Positions 1-7,740 of a stretch of DNA of 39,093 bases are shown one piece after another. The notes under the pieces are model-generated. The model saw only the letters and a program-made list of their open reading frames with translations. It was not told where the DNA came from and did no database searches. Source of the DNA: CAZUSO01 sp964622775 (GTDB taxonomy: Bacteria > Bacteroidota > Bacteroidia > Chitinophagales > Chitinophagaceae); assembly GCA_964622775.1 (NCBI GenBank), contig CAZUSO010000027.1, positions 1 to 39,093 of the forward strand, read 5' to 3'. The translations under genes were made by a program, and so were the position numbers. Every line of letters starts with the position of its first letter. The first letter of the stretch is position 1.

Positions 1-58
1 GTGCAAACATAGGATGACGGCACGTTTTTTCGGAATGACAAAAAACCTTACACCATAT

Positions 59-78
59 GCAACATTTGGGATACACCC
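59..78. repeat. End of MITE-like element (ATTTGGGATRCACCC type)
   Basis: The 20 bases here match, with small changes, the end motif found at 38610-38630 and elsewhere in the window. The stretch just upstream (31-40, CGGAATGACA) also matches, in inverse orientation, the interior of the element at 38496-38630. The partner end would lie upstream of the window. The motif abuts IS3 debris. Confidence 0.5.
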
Positions 79-93
79 TCCGGCATAAGCATA

Positions 94-255
94 TTATACA
101 TTGTTCTCAACCCCCATTCCCGGATATATCTGCCTGACTTCTTCCATCATTCTTATATGCAATACAGACTTTTGCCCTGTAGCTTTAATGCGTTGCAACA
201 TCTGAAAATACGCCTGTCTGCTCATATCACACAAAGCTAACAATTCTTTTATTTT
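94..255 (-). pseudogene. IS3-family transposase OrfB remnant, N-terminal end only
   Basis: Reading the minus strand from 255 down to the stop at 94-96 gives about 53 codons. They include the segment KELLALCDMSRQAYF, followed by QMLQRIKATG and MMEEVRQIYPGMG. This resembles the start of IS3-family OrfB proteins, where a short helical region with a (S/T)RQAYY motif precedes the integrase core. The frame stops after the PGMG stretch, so the whole DDE core is missing. No terminal repeats of an IS3 element are visible. The segment is best read as decayed insertion-sequence debris. Family assignment is by motif memory only. Confidence 0.5.
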
Positions 256-382
256 TCACCCCCCCTGCATTTTCCATCAATAAAATCACGAAGCATTTCC
301 TTATTTTTACAGGAGCAAAACGGCTATCCGTCTTATCATTCGCCAATCTCCATTTTTTCCATGAACTATAAAACCCTTCATT

Positions 383-1303
383 ATGCCTCCTCATTCTTTC
401 GACAACGGGCTTTCACGCAGCGCCCGTATTGGCCTTGTCTGTATACTTGGCATTGCAATAGCTCTTTTCATTTTCTGGCGCCTCCTGCCGGCGCTTTTTC
501 CAAAAGAACCTAAAGCGGATGATGCCCGGTTGACGGCTGCCTGGAATCAGCTCAAAAATGAAAACAGTACCGCTTCGGAAGCGACGTCAAGGCCTGGAGC
601 AGGTGATGCCGCAGGCCGTCCTGAGCGGAAGAAAACAACAAATACCGCAGTGGTTTTATTCCTCTTTGATCCCAACACGGCTTCGGAAGGCGATTTCGTA
701 CGCCTGGGCTTATCGCCGAGGGTGGCAAGAGCCGTTGCCCATTATCGCAACAAAGGCGGAAAATTCCGGAAAGCGGCAGATTTCCAGAAAATCTATACAT
801 TGTCAGATGTGGACTATAAGCGTCTTGCACCTTATATCCGGATTGATGATGCTTTTAGCGTCCGTTCCCGCTCCGGTGAGGAACACGACAAACCATTGCC
901 TGAGCAACCCCTGTTGCTGAATACCGCTACCCTTGACGAGTTGGTTGGGCTAAGGGGAATTGGCCCGGCGTATGCAAACCGCATTATAAAATTCCGGGAA
1001 AAATTAGGTGGCTTTTACGAAGTTGCCCAGTTGAAGGAGGTCTATGGTTTCCCCGACAGCACCTATCAATTGTTGAAAGATCATTTCATGATTGACCCGG
1101 CGGACATCAAAAAAATGAATATTAATTCAGCAACATTGGAACTGCTGGAGCAGCATCCGTATATCGGTAAAAAGATGGCAGAACAGATCGTCCGGCTCAG
1201 GAATGACCTGAAAGAGTTCAGCAAAATTGAACAATTGAGGCTCGTACCTTTGATTAATGAAGAAAAATATCGTAAAATTGCCCCTTATTTAAAGCTTAAC
1301 TGA
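383..1303 (+). CDS. Membrane-anchored helix-hairpin-helix (ComEA-like) protein
   Basis: 306-residue protein with one N-terminal membrane segment (about residues 15-37), a short polar linker, then three helix-hairpin-helix units. They are recognisable at DPNTASEGDFVRLGLS, NTATLDELVGLRGIGPAYA and NINSATLELLEQHPYIGKKMA. The N-x-A-(S/T)-x-x-(E/D)-L pattern followed by GIGP-type turns is typical of ComEA/HhH DNA-binding domains. ComEA binds incoming DNA during natural transformation, but many Bacteroidota carry such anchored HhH proteins with no proven role. The next gene starts 21 bases downstream on the same strand, so the two are probably co-transcribed. No RBS of note is visible. The HhH assignment is firm; a role in DNA uptake is inference. 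Confidence 0.8.
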   Translation: MPPHSFDNGLSRSARIGLVCILGIAIALFIFWRLLPALFPKEPKADDARLTAAWNQLKNENSTASEATSRPGAGDAAGRPERKKTTNTAVVLFLFDPNTASEGDFVRLGLSPRVARAVAHYRNKGGKFRKAADFQKIYTLSDVDYKRLAPYIRIDDAFSVRSRSGEEHDKPLPEQPLLLNTATLDELVGLRGIGPAYANRIIKFREKLGGFYEVAQLKEVYGFPDSTYQLLKDHFMIDPADIKKMNINSATLELLEQHPYIGKKMAEQIVRLRNDLKEFSKIEQLRLVPLINEEKYRKIAPYLKLN

Positions 1304-1324
1304 TTCAAAAATACGATAAGACAC

Positions 1325-2467
1325 ATGGATTTTGCCTATACCGAAACTCAGGAACAGATAGCCGGCATGGTACGCGACTTTGCCAATAAACACATTCGTC
1401 CGTACATGATGGAATGGGATGAAAGCCAGAAGTTCCCTGTAGCATTGTTCCATAAAATGGGCGAGCTGGGACTGATGGGCGTATTGGTGCCTGCGGAATA
1501 CGGCGGTGCAGGTCTGAGCTATTTCGAATATGTGACCGTAGTGAGTGAAGTGGCGAAAGTATGCAGCTCTATCGGCTTATCCGTAGCGGCGCATAATTCG
1601 CTTTGCACCGGTCATATCCTGTATTTTGGCAATGAAGAGCAGAAGAAAAAATACCTCCCCAGGTTAGCTGCCGGGGAATGGATCGGAGCCTGGGGGCTCA
1701 CTGAAGCCAATACGGGAAGCGATGCGGGAAATATGCGTTGCACGGCAACTAAAGACGGCGATGATTGGATTCTGAATGGAACAAAAAACTGGATCACGCA
1801 CGGCATTAGCGGCAATGTAGCGGTGGTACTGGCGCGTACGGGAGAGCCGCGTGCTAAAAATAATGTGACGGCCTTCATTGTGGAAAGAGGCACACCGGGC
1901 TTCAGCGCCGGAAAAAAAGAAAATAAACTGGGCATGCGGGCTTCGGAAACCGCAGAGCTGATCTTTGATAATTGCCGGATAAGCGATGCACAACGTATGG
2001 GTTCCATAGGCGACGGATTTAAGCAGGCGATGAAGGTGCTGGATGGTGGACGTATATCCATTGCGGCCTTGTCGCTGGGCATTTCTGAGGGGGCTTTTGA
2101 AGCGGCTGTGCAATATTCCAAAGAGCGACATCAGTTCGATCAGCCTATAGCCAATTTCCAGGCAATAGCCTTTAAGCTGGCTGATATGGAAACCAAGATT
2201 GAAGCCTCCAAAATGTTGATCTACCAGGCTGCGGATATGAAAAACCGTGGGGTAAAAATGACGAAAGAATCGGCCATGGCAAAATATTATGCTTCGGAAT
2301 CCTGCGTGGAAATCGCAACCGATGCCGTACAGATATTTGGCGGATACGGTTATACCAAGGATTTTCCGGTAGAGAAATTTTATCGCGATGCTAAGCTTTG
2401 CACCATCGGCGAGGGCACTACGGAGATACAAAAATTAGTGATCTCCAGAGACATTCTGAGTCAATAA
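1325..2467 (+). CDS. Acyl-CoA dehydrogenase
   Basis: 380 residues, the usual length for the short/branched-chain acyl-CoA dehydrogenase family. These are cytoplasmic FAD flavoproteins that oxidise acyl-CoA to trans-2-enoyl-CoA and pass electrons to ETF. Visible hallmarks are the flavin-binding GLTEANTGSDAG stretch (about 124-135), the middle-domain W-x-LNGTKNWITHG motif, and the C-terminal helix with YRDAKLCTIGEGTTEIQ. The Glu of GEGT (residue 363) sits where the catalytic base lies in the SCAD group. Chain-length specificity cannot be read from the sequence. It follows the HhH gene closely and ends just before a strong terminator at 2489-2522. Confidence 0.95.
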   Translation: MDFAYTETQEQIAGMVRDFANKHIRPYMMEWDESQKFPVALFHKMGELGLMGVLVPAEYGGAGLSYFEYVTVVSEVAKVCSSIGLSVAAHNSLCTGHILYFGNEEQKKKYLPRLAAGEWIGAWGLTEANTGSDAGNMRCTATKDGDDWILNGTKNWITHGISGNVAVVLARTGEPRAKNNVTAFIVERGTPGFSAGKKENKLGMRASETAELIFDNCRISDAQRMGSIGDGFKQAMKVLDGGRISIAALSLGISEGAFEAAVQYSKERHQFDQPIANFQAIAFKLADMETKIEASKMLIYQAADMKNRGVKMTKESAMAKYYASESCVEIATDAVQIFGGYGYTKDFPVEKFYRDAKLCTIGEGTTEIQKLVISRDILSQ

Positions 2468-2488
2468 ACAGGGCTAAATTTTTTCTTT

Positions 2489-2522
2489 AAAACTTCCGTT
2501 CCGACAGTACGGAAGTTTTTTT
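2489..2522 (+). terminator. Rho-independent terminator after acyl-CoA dehydrogenase
   Basis: An AACTTCCGT / ACGGAAGTT stem with a loop of about eight bases is followed by a run of seven T. An A-run precedes the stem. It lies 22 bases after the acyl-CoA dehydrogenase stop codon. Confidence 0.85.
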
Positions 2523-2799
2523 ATGGACCGAAAAGTTCAACATTGGGCAGGAGGGACCAAATTATCTTCCTGTTGTTGCTGGCGATTTCACTACCAACAA
2601 CATACCAAACTCAACTATGGCACACAATCAGGAGTATGAAAAAATAATAAAGTGTTTATTTGGATATTTTTTACCTTTATTACCTCAATGATACCTAATT
2701 AGATACAATTTGTATTGACAATGCTTTTTATTTATACCGAACGATTTTGTGCAGCTAACTAACTTGTATTCTTCTTTATTTTTTTAATTATATACTAAA
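2523..2799. other. Intergenic stretch without a recognisable gene
   Basis: AT-rich spacer between a terminator and the cytochrome gene. No open frame with coding character, repeat, or clear TTG/TAnnTTTG promoter pair was found, although the cytochrome gene promoter must lie here. Confidence 0.5.
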
Positions 2800-3768
2800 A
2801 TGAAAAAAATTCTCCTTGTTATTTTATTGCTGGTCCTTGTAATAACCGGCGCATTGGTATATGTAAAAGCTGTTCTTCCCAATGTAGGTGCTGCGCCGGA
2901 TCTGCAAGTGGACATTACGCCTGAAAGGGTCATCCACGGAAGGTATCTCGCCAATCATGTCACGGTATGTATTGATTGCCATTCTTCACGCGACTGGAGC
3001 CGCTTTTCAGGTCCTCTGGTGCCTGGAACGGAAGGAATGGGCGGTCAGTATTTCGGTGAAGATGCCGGATTTCCGGGTAGTTTTTATTCCAAAAATATTA
3101 CTCCCGCAAATTTAAAAGACTGGACAGATGGCGAAATATTCAGGGTGATCACTACCGGTGTGAATAAAGACGGGAAAGCGCTATTCCCGGTCATGCCGTA
3201 TTTGTATTATGGAAAGATGGATAAGGAAGATGTGTATGATATTATTGCTTATATCCGGAGTCTTAAGCCTGTTGAAAACAAGACTCAGGAGCGTACGATT
3301 GATTTCCCGATGAATTTTATTGTGAATACGATTCCTCAAAAATCTTCGCTGGTCAGCAAGCCGCCGAAATCCGATACCGTGAAATATGGCGGATATCTGG
3401 TGAAAATTGCTGCTTGTATGGAATGCCATACTAAGGCAGACAAAGGGCAGGTTATACCCGAACTGGCTTTCAGCGGCGGGCGTGAATTTGCCCTTCCCAA
3501 TGGTATTGTAAGGTCGGCCAATATAACCCCCGATCCGCTTACCGGCATTGGAGCATGGACACAGGAAGCTTTTATCTCCAGATTCAAAGCTTATGATATA
3601 CCCATCAGCGACCTGGAACAGATGCCCGAAAATTCCGTTAATACCATCATGCCCTGGGTGATGTACAGCGGCATGGACTCTTCCGACCTTGCGGCAGTCT
3701 ATGAATATTTAATGACTGTAAAACCGATTAAAAACGAAGTGTTGCATTATGAGGTGGCAAAGCAATGA
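2800..3768 (+). CDS. Membrane-anchored diheme cytochrome c
   Basis: 322 residues. An N-terminal hydrophobic segment (about 3-24) serves as signal anchor, so the rest lies outside the cytoplasmic membrane. Two c-type heme sites are visible: C57-I-D-C60-H61 and C206-M-E-C209-H210. Each half also repeats a block (KNITPAN.../ANITPDPLTG) followed by W-(T)-x-(D/E) and a downstream Met-Pro pair (M132-P133; a second MP near the C-terminus). These Met residues are likely axial ligands. The internal duplication resembles cytochrome subunits of alcohol/aldehyde dehydrogenases. No dehydrogenase subunit is adjacent, so the electron partner is unknown. It is a monocistronic gene with a convergent neighbour. 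Confidence 0.85.
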   Translation: MKKILLVILLLVLVITGALVYVKAVLPNVGAAPDLQVDITPERVIHGRYLANHVTVCIDCHSSRDWSRFSGPLVPGTEGMGGQYFGEDAGFPGSFYSKNITPANLKDWTDGEIFRVITTGVNKDGKALFPVMPYLYYGKMDKEDVYDIIAYIRSLKPVENKTQERTIDFPMNFIVNTIPQKSSLVSKPPKSDTVKYGGYLVKIAACMECHTKADKGQVIPELAFSGGREFALPNGIVRSANITPDPLTGIGAWTQEAFISRFKAYDIPISDLEQMPENSVNTIMPWVMYSGMDSSDLAAVYEYLMTVKPIKNEVLHYEVAKQ

Positions 3769-3897
3769 GTTTCGGACAATGCAGTAGCTCCGTAAAAGCA
3801 CTGACTAAAGTCATTGCCTTGTGTGAGGGTTATTATTCCATTAGTAAATCCATCTTCAAAGGCAGAAACAGCTTATTAATGATATGGCTTCCCTACG

Positions 3898-4476
3898 CTA
3901 TTCCCATATACCGGTATTGATCCGTAACACCTCATTGGTGTGGGCATCCAGCATGACAAAGCGATCTGTGTTTTCCTCTGCTGCAACAAACCATATCAGG
4001 TAATAATTTCCGGTTTCCTGCTCGATCACTCCCAGAGTATAGGTCAGGCAACTGCCCCCAAAATCCATTGCCCGGCGTGCAGCTTCCACAGCTTCCTCAC
4101 CGGTTATGGAAGGTTCCGGTTCAATATTCAGGGAATATGCTACCTGGTTTGTGCCAACAGGATGAATACTCCCGGTTTCCAGGTTCTTCAGCAGGTTATA
4201 ACTGGCAAAAAATAAGCGAACATTTTCATGATATACATTACAGTCCATTCTAAGGTTATTTCCTTCTTTCCTGATCGAGGCTGCCTGTAGTTGCGGATAG
4301 GCGTTTAAGGAGTCAATAAATTCCGGAGCGTCTGTTTGTAAAATGCCCAAATCCACCAGGTGTCCATTATTACTTCTTTCCGTACTTTCCATACATGGCT
4401 GGGTTTCCTGATGGCAACTTGAGAGAGACAGCGCAAGCAATATGCCCAGGCTAATGTGTAAACACTTTATATGCAT
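3898..4476 (-). CDS. Lipoprotein with PepSY-like C-terminal region
   Basis: 192 residues. The N-terminus has a short hydrophobic stretch ending in the lipobox LSSC (Cys about residue 21), so the mature protein should be lipid-anchored. The C-terminal third contains GEEAVEAARRAM followed by YYLIWFVAAEENTDRFVMLDAHTNEVL. This has the PepSY-like pattern of a strand pair ending in D-A-x-T-G/N-E-V-L. PepSY domains are often found in secreted inhibitors or regulators of peptidases and in redox membrane proteins. The function here is unknown, and the family call is tentative. The gene stands alone, convergent with the cytochrome gene. Confidence 0.6.
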   Translation of the reverse strand: MHIKCLHISLGILLALSLSSCHQETQPCMESTERSNNGHLVDLGILQTDAPEFIDSLNAYPQLQAASIRKEGNNLRMDCNVYHENVRLFFASYNLLKNLETGSIHPVGTNQVAYSLNIEPEPSITGEEAVEAARRAMDFGGSCLTYTLGVIEQETGNYYLIWFVAAEENTDRFVMLDAHTNEVLRINTGIWE

Positions 4477-4604
4477 AGTCGATTTTATTTAGGTTGATAA
4501 TAACAATATGAGATTGTGCTGCCTCGAAAAAATTTACTTTATGGAAAGAAATTCAAATACGGTTACATCTTTCAATAAGATTGTAATGAGGTTACAATAG
4601 TAAC

Positions 4605-4652
4605 GATTATTCTTCAATAATATTTCATGATTATTCTTCAATAATATTTCAA
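4605..4652. repeat. Two tandem copies of a 24-base unit
   Basis: The unit GATTATTCTTCAATAATATT plus TTCA occurs twice back to back (4605-4628 and 4629-4652), differing only at the last base. Each copy contains a small TTATT-CTTC-AATAA palindrome. It lies upstream of the minus-strand PepSY-like lipoprotein gene. Confidence 0.8.
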
Positions 4653-4801
4653 ATTGTCCTCACTCACCGCCCGGGCCTGCGTATGTTCCGGATTCGATGC
4701 CTTCCCCTATTATTTTCCCCTTGTTGATGTGTTCAACAATAGCGAAGGTGCAGTACATAAGCCGACTTACAGAAAAATCCTGTTTTATCAACTTTATTGT
4801 T
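4653..4801. other. Intergenic stretch, nothing recognised
   Basis: Spacer between the tandem repeat and the dispersed repeat near the 3' end of the Omp85-like gene. An open frame runs through here on the plus strand, but it continues antisense through the barrel gene and shows no protein family character. Confidence 0.4.
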
Positions 4802-4843
4802 ACAGATGCACGGATAATTAATGCTCATCTGTGTATCTGCGGC
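4802..4843 (-). repeat. Dispersed CCGCAGATnnACAGATGAG repeat, copy 1
   Basis: Read on the minus strand, this stretch (CCGCAGATACACAGATGAGC, then ATTAATTATCCGTGCATCTG) matches 17427-17474 almost base for base. Both contain internal inverted CAGAT/ATCTG pairs. A shorter relative lies at 16392-16412. It sits just past the stop codon of the Omp85-like gene. Confidence 0.75.
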
Positions 4844-4858
4844 TATTTTAAATCTTCT

Positions 4859-6628
4859 TTAAAAATAAGCAACATAACCGAAGTGAATCCTGGTTTGCCG
4901 GAACTGAACCGCTTCGCCGTCATGCTTGCCTACTGCAAACGCAATGCTGAAGATACCGGTCTTGGTTTCAAGGGTAACACCGGCCCCAAGACCGACAGGC
5001 ACATCCTTATTGTGTACGGTATTATAGCGTGTAGTGGTATATCCGTCATCATTGAAGATATAGAAATAAGAGTTTTTATCCAGCATCAGCCGAAGCTCTA
5101 TGGTAGCTATATGAAACTGGTTCACATAAAGGCTTTGTTCGTCAAATCCCCGCAACAGCTTAAATCCACCGATTTGAAACAGTTCATTTAGGAACAGATT
5201 ATTGCCGCTGACATATCCGCCATGATAGCCCAGCTTCAGGATCACACTTTTCCATAAAGGCTGATACCAGGCTGCTTCTGCACTTAAACGATATTGGTAG
5301 GATTGCTGTTGTAAGGTGTCGTACAAGGTCGAAAAGTCAAAACCGCTGCCGTCATCTAAGGACACAATGGCGTCATTGGTTCTTAGTTTACGTTGCAGGC
5401 CGGCTATGCTTGCCTTAGCCTCAACCCCCTTTTGGGGATTAAGCCGGTAATCACTTCGGGACACTGCATATTCCAGGCCAATTCCATTGCCGGCCACATC
5501 CATGTCGGCAGGCAGGGCATGATTGGCTTTTACATAATTCAGATCCGGGCTGAATACACGGTTGCTGTTTTGACTATAAAACAGCCGGAGATAATCTGTT
5601 GCACTGAACAAATACCGTATGCCGGCATTCAGCGTAGTGCGGTAAAAGGTCGTATCCTTTTTGAACAATTCAAAGTCGCCATCGAGCCCCAATTGCGTAC
5701 CCAGGAGATAAGGCCAGTTGGTATTAACCTGGAAACGTGGCGATTTGTATTGCATCTGCTGAAATAACAACCCTATGTGTTCTCCGTAAGTAAGCGCGTT
5801 TTTAAGATTCAGCAGCACATCGGCTGTCAGCATCAGCTTTCCGGTTTCCCCGCTGTTTGGTTGCAGCCCGATAAGCCCGTTAATCTGGTTGGCTTTTTTC
5901 GGCTCAAGAAATAAATACAGGGTGTTTTCTCCAATGGTAAATTCCATCTGCCAGGGTTGGGATTCCTGAAGGTATGGCAGGTCGTTTATTTTTTTACGAA
6001 TCGCACGCAGTCGGCTTTCATTGTAAGGGCTGCCGGGGCGAATGTCCAGATAAGCATACAGGAAAGGCGGGTAAATATCCACATTACTTTCTATAATAAT
6101 CGTGTCAATCATCACCGCTTTGCCGTAATCCAAATGCAGCTGCGCTTCAATACCCTGGTCTTTTATCTGTACCTGGTCTAAAAAAACCATCGCAAATGGA
6201 TAGCCATTGTTTTCGCTATAGCGCAGTATCTTTTCCGTAAGCGCCGCAAGCCGCTTTGGACTCATCGCTCTGTTGCTCCACTCCCGCTCCGACATGCCGA
6301 TATCACTGAGCAAAGTAACCGGAATGCCGGCAAAGGAAAGCTGCGCCCATTGATATTGACGGCCGGCAAAGACATGAGCGCTGATGTGGTTTTCACCATA
6401 TTCCACACTATCAAGAGAAGCGGCAAGGTAACCTTGTTCCTGCATGGCCGGTATTAACCGACTTAAATAATTACGTGCTTCCGGGATGCCGGGGAATTTT
6501 TCAGGAATTGCTCCTGCCGCCTGCACCGCAGCAGAGTCTGCCGGGATAAAAGTAAAGCTCAGTTCCTGGGCATTTACCATGGTTATTCCCGACAAGTACA
6601 GCAATAAAAATCCTAAAACACTTTTCAT
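4859..6628 (-). CDS. Omp85/BamA-family outer membrane protein
   Basis: 589 residues with a signal peptide (about 1-20, ending near VNA). The first half has POTRA-like pieces, such as the segment around DIRPGSPYNESRLRAIRKKI (a typical beta-alpha-alpha-beta POTRA pattern). The second half is rich in alternating aromatic strands of a beta-barrel. It carries the conserved L6 tip motif R493-G-F in GGFKLLRGFDEQ and ends in a terminal aromatic strand (GYVAYF). The family inserts or secretes outer-membrane and surface proteins. This short form is more like TamA or an accessory homologue than the main BamA (about 800 residues or more). Upstream on the same strand a TATTTTTG box (6646-6653) may be its promoter. 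Substrate unknown. Confidence 0.85.
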   Translation of the reverse strand: MKSVLGFLLLYLSGITMVNAQELSFTFIPADSAAVQAAGAIPEKFPGIPEARNYLSRLIPAMQEQGYLAASLDSVEYGENHISAHVFAGRQYQWAQLSFAGIPVTLLSDIGMSEREWSNRAMSPKRLAALTEKILRYSENNGYPFAMVFLDQVQIKDQGIEAQLHLDYGKAVMIDTIIIESNVDIYPPFLYAYLDIRPGSPYNESRLRAIRKKINDLPYLQESQPWQMEFTIGENTLYLFLEPKKANQINGLIGLQPNSGETGKLMLTADVLLNLKNALTYGEHIGLLFQQMQYKSPRFQVNTNWPYLLGTQLGLDGDFELFKKDTTFYRTTLNAGIRYLFSATDYLRLFYSQNSNRVFSPDLNYVKANHALPADMDVAGNGIGLEYAVSRSDYRLNPQKGVEAKASIAGLQRKLRTNDAIVSLDDGSGFDFSTLYDTLQQQSYQYRLSAEAAWYQPLWKSVILKLGYHGGYVSGNNLFLNELFQIGGFKLLRGFDEQSLYVNQFHIATIELRLMLDKNSYFYIFNDDGYTTTRYNTVHNKDVPVGLGAGVTLETKTGIFSIAFAVGKHDGEAVQFRQTRIHFGYVAYF

Positions 6629-6645
6629 AAGCTACTATAATGCGT

Positions 6646-6653
6646 CAAAAATA
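6646..6653 (-). promoter_or_regulatory. Possible -7 box (TATTTTTG) of the Omp85-like gene
   Basis: A match to the Bacteroidota -7 consensus TAnnTTTG lies 17 bases before the ATG at 6628 on the minus strand. No TTG at a proper -33 distance was found, so this is half a promoter at best. Confidence 0.35.
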
Positions 6654-6691
6654 AACGTATTTCAGGAAGAAGCGCTTCAGGAAGCATACAA

Positions 6692-6725
6692 AAGCACAGG
6701 CCATCCCTTGGGATGGCCTGTGCTT
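6692..6725 (-). terminator. Perfect 16-bp hairpin terminator after the small lipoprotein gene
   Basis: AAGCACAGGCCATCCC is followed by TT and its exact reverse complement. In the minus-strand direction it lies 31 bases past the lipoprotein stop codon and is followed by a short T tract (TTTGT). It separates the small lipoprotein gene from the Omp85-like gene. Confidence 0.8.
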
Positions 6726-6756
6726 CGTAATTGATTTCTTATAAAGCCCGTTCGGA

Positions 6757-6963
6757 TTATTGTCCTTCAGGAGCAGCAGTTGTGGTTGCGGAAGCTGTGG
6801 TATCCACTACGGGAGCCATAGCAGTATCAGGAGTAGCAGGAGGCATAACTTCTTCAGTAGGAGGAAGCGCGTCTTCATTTGTAGCATCATCTGTAGAAGA
6901 AGTGCAGGCAGTGCCGAAGCAAGCCAGTGCGATAGCAAAAAGGCCGAATTTTACAAATTTCAT
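6757..6963 (-). CDS. Small low-complexity lipoprotein
   Basis: 68 residues. A short charged N-terminus and hydrophobic core end in the lipobox FGTAC (Cys20). The mature part is only about 48 residues, made of Thr, Ala, Pro, Asp and Glu, ending PEGQ. Small lipoproteins of this type, with D-T-T-A-S-A-like tails, are common in Chitinophagaceae. Their function is not known; a surface spacer or stress role would be a guess. The gene is divergent from the sigma-factor operon and is followed by a strong terminator, which supports it being a real transcript. Confidence 0.7.
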   Translation of the reverse strand: MKFVKFGLFAIALACFGTACTSSTDDATNEDALPPTEEVMPPATPDTAMAPVVDTTASATTTAAPEGQ

Positions 6964-7020
6964 TGTTAATAAATTTTTTGGTTAGTATTTCATAATATCA
7001 GATATTAATACGCAAACAAA

Positions 7021-7077
7021 AAAAAGGTAACCCGGTTTTGTAAAAAAAATATTTATCGCACCTTTGGGTTACTTTTT
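7021..7077. promoter_or_regulatory. Inverted repeat bracketing the sigma-factor promoter
   Basis: Arms AAAAAGGTAACCC (7021-7033) and GGGTTACTTTTT (7066-7077) are inverted copies that differ by one inserted G. They enclose the TTG and CACCTTTG promoter-like elements. This could be an operator or a hairpin in the leader. Confidence 0.45.
7038..7066 (+). promoter_or_regulatory. Probable promoter of the sigma-factor operon
   Basis: TTG (7038-7040), an 18-base spacer and CACCTTTG (7059-7066) fit the Bacteroidota housekeeping pattern TTG-N17-23-TAnnTTTG with one mismatch (C for T). The start codon lies 32 bases further on. Confidence 0.45.
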
Positions 7078-7098
7078 ATACAAATTTGAATAAACACA

Positions 7099-7692
7099 GT
7101 GAACAAGGATTTTAGTACGGATACCGCATTATTGGAAGGTCTTGCTATGGGAGAGCGGGAGGCGGCAGCTGAAATATACCGGCTTTACAGGCCGATGCTG
7201 GCAAAATGGATGATGGCAAGAGGTGGTAAGGATGAGGATACGGACGATGTGTTTCAGGATGTACTGATGGTTTTATTAGACAAGGCTAAGTCGCCGGAAT
7301 TTTGCCTGACCTGTAAACTAAGCACCTATCTCTTTGCTGTCAGTAAGAGAATATGGTATAAAAAACTACAGAATAATTCGAGTGTGTCCTATATGGATAT
7401 GGATGATGAAGATGATAACCCGGCCGGTTTGATATATGATGAGGATATCAGCAAACACCTGGCTAAGGAAGCCCGGTTCAGGCAGTTGGAAATGGCTATG
7501 GAAAAATTGGGGGAGCCTTGTAGTTCGTTGTTAAAGGCATTTTATAACAAAAATAAAAGCATGCAGGAAATAGCGCAGGAGTTTAATTATACCAATTCTG
7601 AGAATGCAAAAACACAAAAATATAAATGCTTAGTGCGGCTCAGGAAAATATTTTTTGAAAACAGCGTAACGATTCAGCCTGATTTGCCCTGA
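7099..7692 (+). CDS. ECF-type sigma-70 family RNA polymerase sigma factor
   Basis: 197 residues starting at GTG (no ATG fits the conserved start). Region 2 is visible as EIYRLYRPMLAKWMM through DEDTDDVFQDVLMVLLDKA (core binding and -10 recognition). Region 4 is the helix-turn-helix MEKLGEPCSSLLKAFYNKNK through IAQEFNYTNSENAKTQKYK. Only sigma2 and sigma4 are present, as in ECF sigma factors. It is 48 bases ahead of a membrane protein that joins an anti-sigma-like cytoplasmic part to an extracytoplasmic protease, which is a typical position for its regulator. An inverted repeat overlaps its promoter, so autoregulation is possible. Target genes are unknown. Confidence 0.88.
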   Translation: MNKDFSTDTALLEGLAMGEREAAAEIYRLYRPMLAKWMMARGGKDEDTDDVFQDVLMVLLDKAKSPEFCLTCKLSTYLFAVSKRIWYKKLQNNSSVSYMDMDDEDDNPAGLIYDEDISKHLAKEARFRQLEMAMEKLGEPCSSLLKAFYNKNKSMQEIAQEFNYTNSENAKTQKYKCLVRLRKIFFENSVTIQPDLP

Positions 7693-7740
7693 ATAATAAT
7701 TTAATGAATAATAACCTGATGCAATCAGTATTATAAAAAG

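Noticed and set aside
4697..5191. 164-codon plus-strand open frame
   Set aside because: Most of it is antisense to the Omp85-like gene, and it passes through a dispersed repeat.
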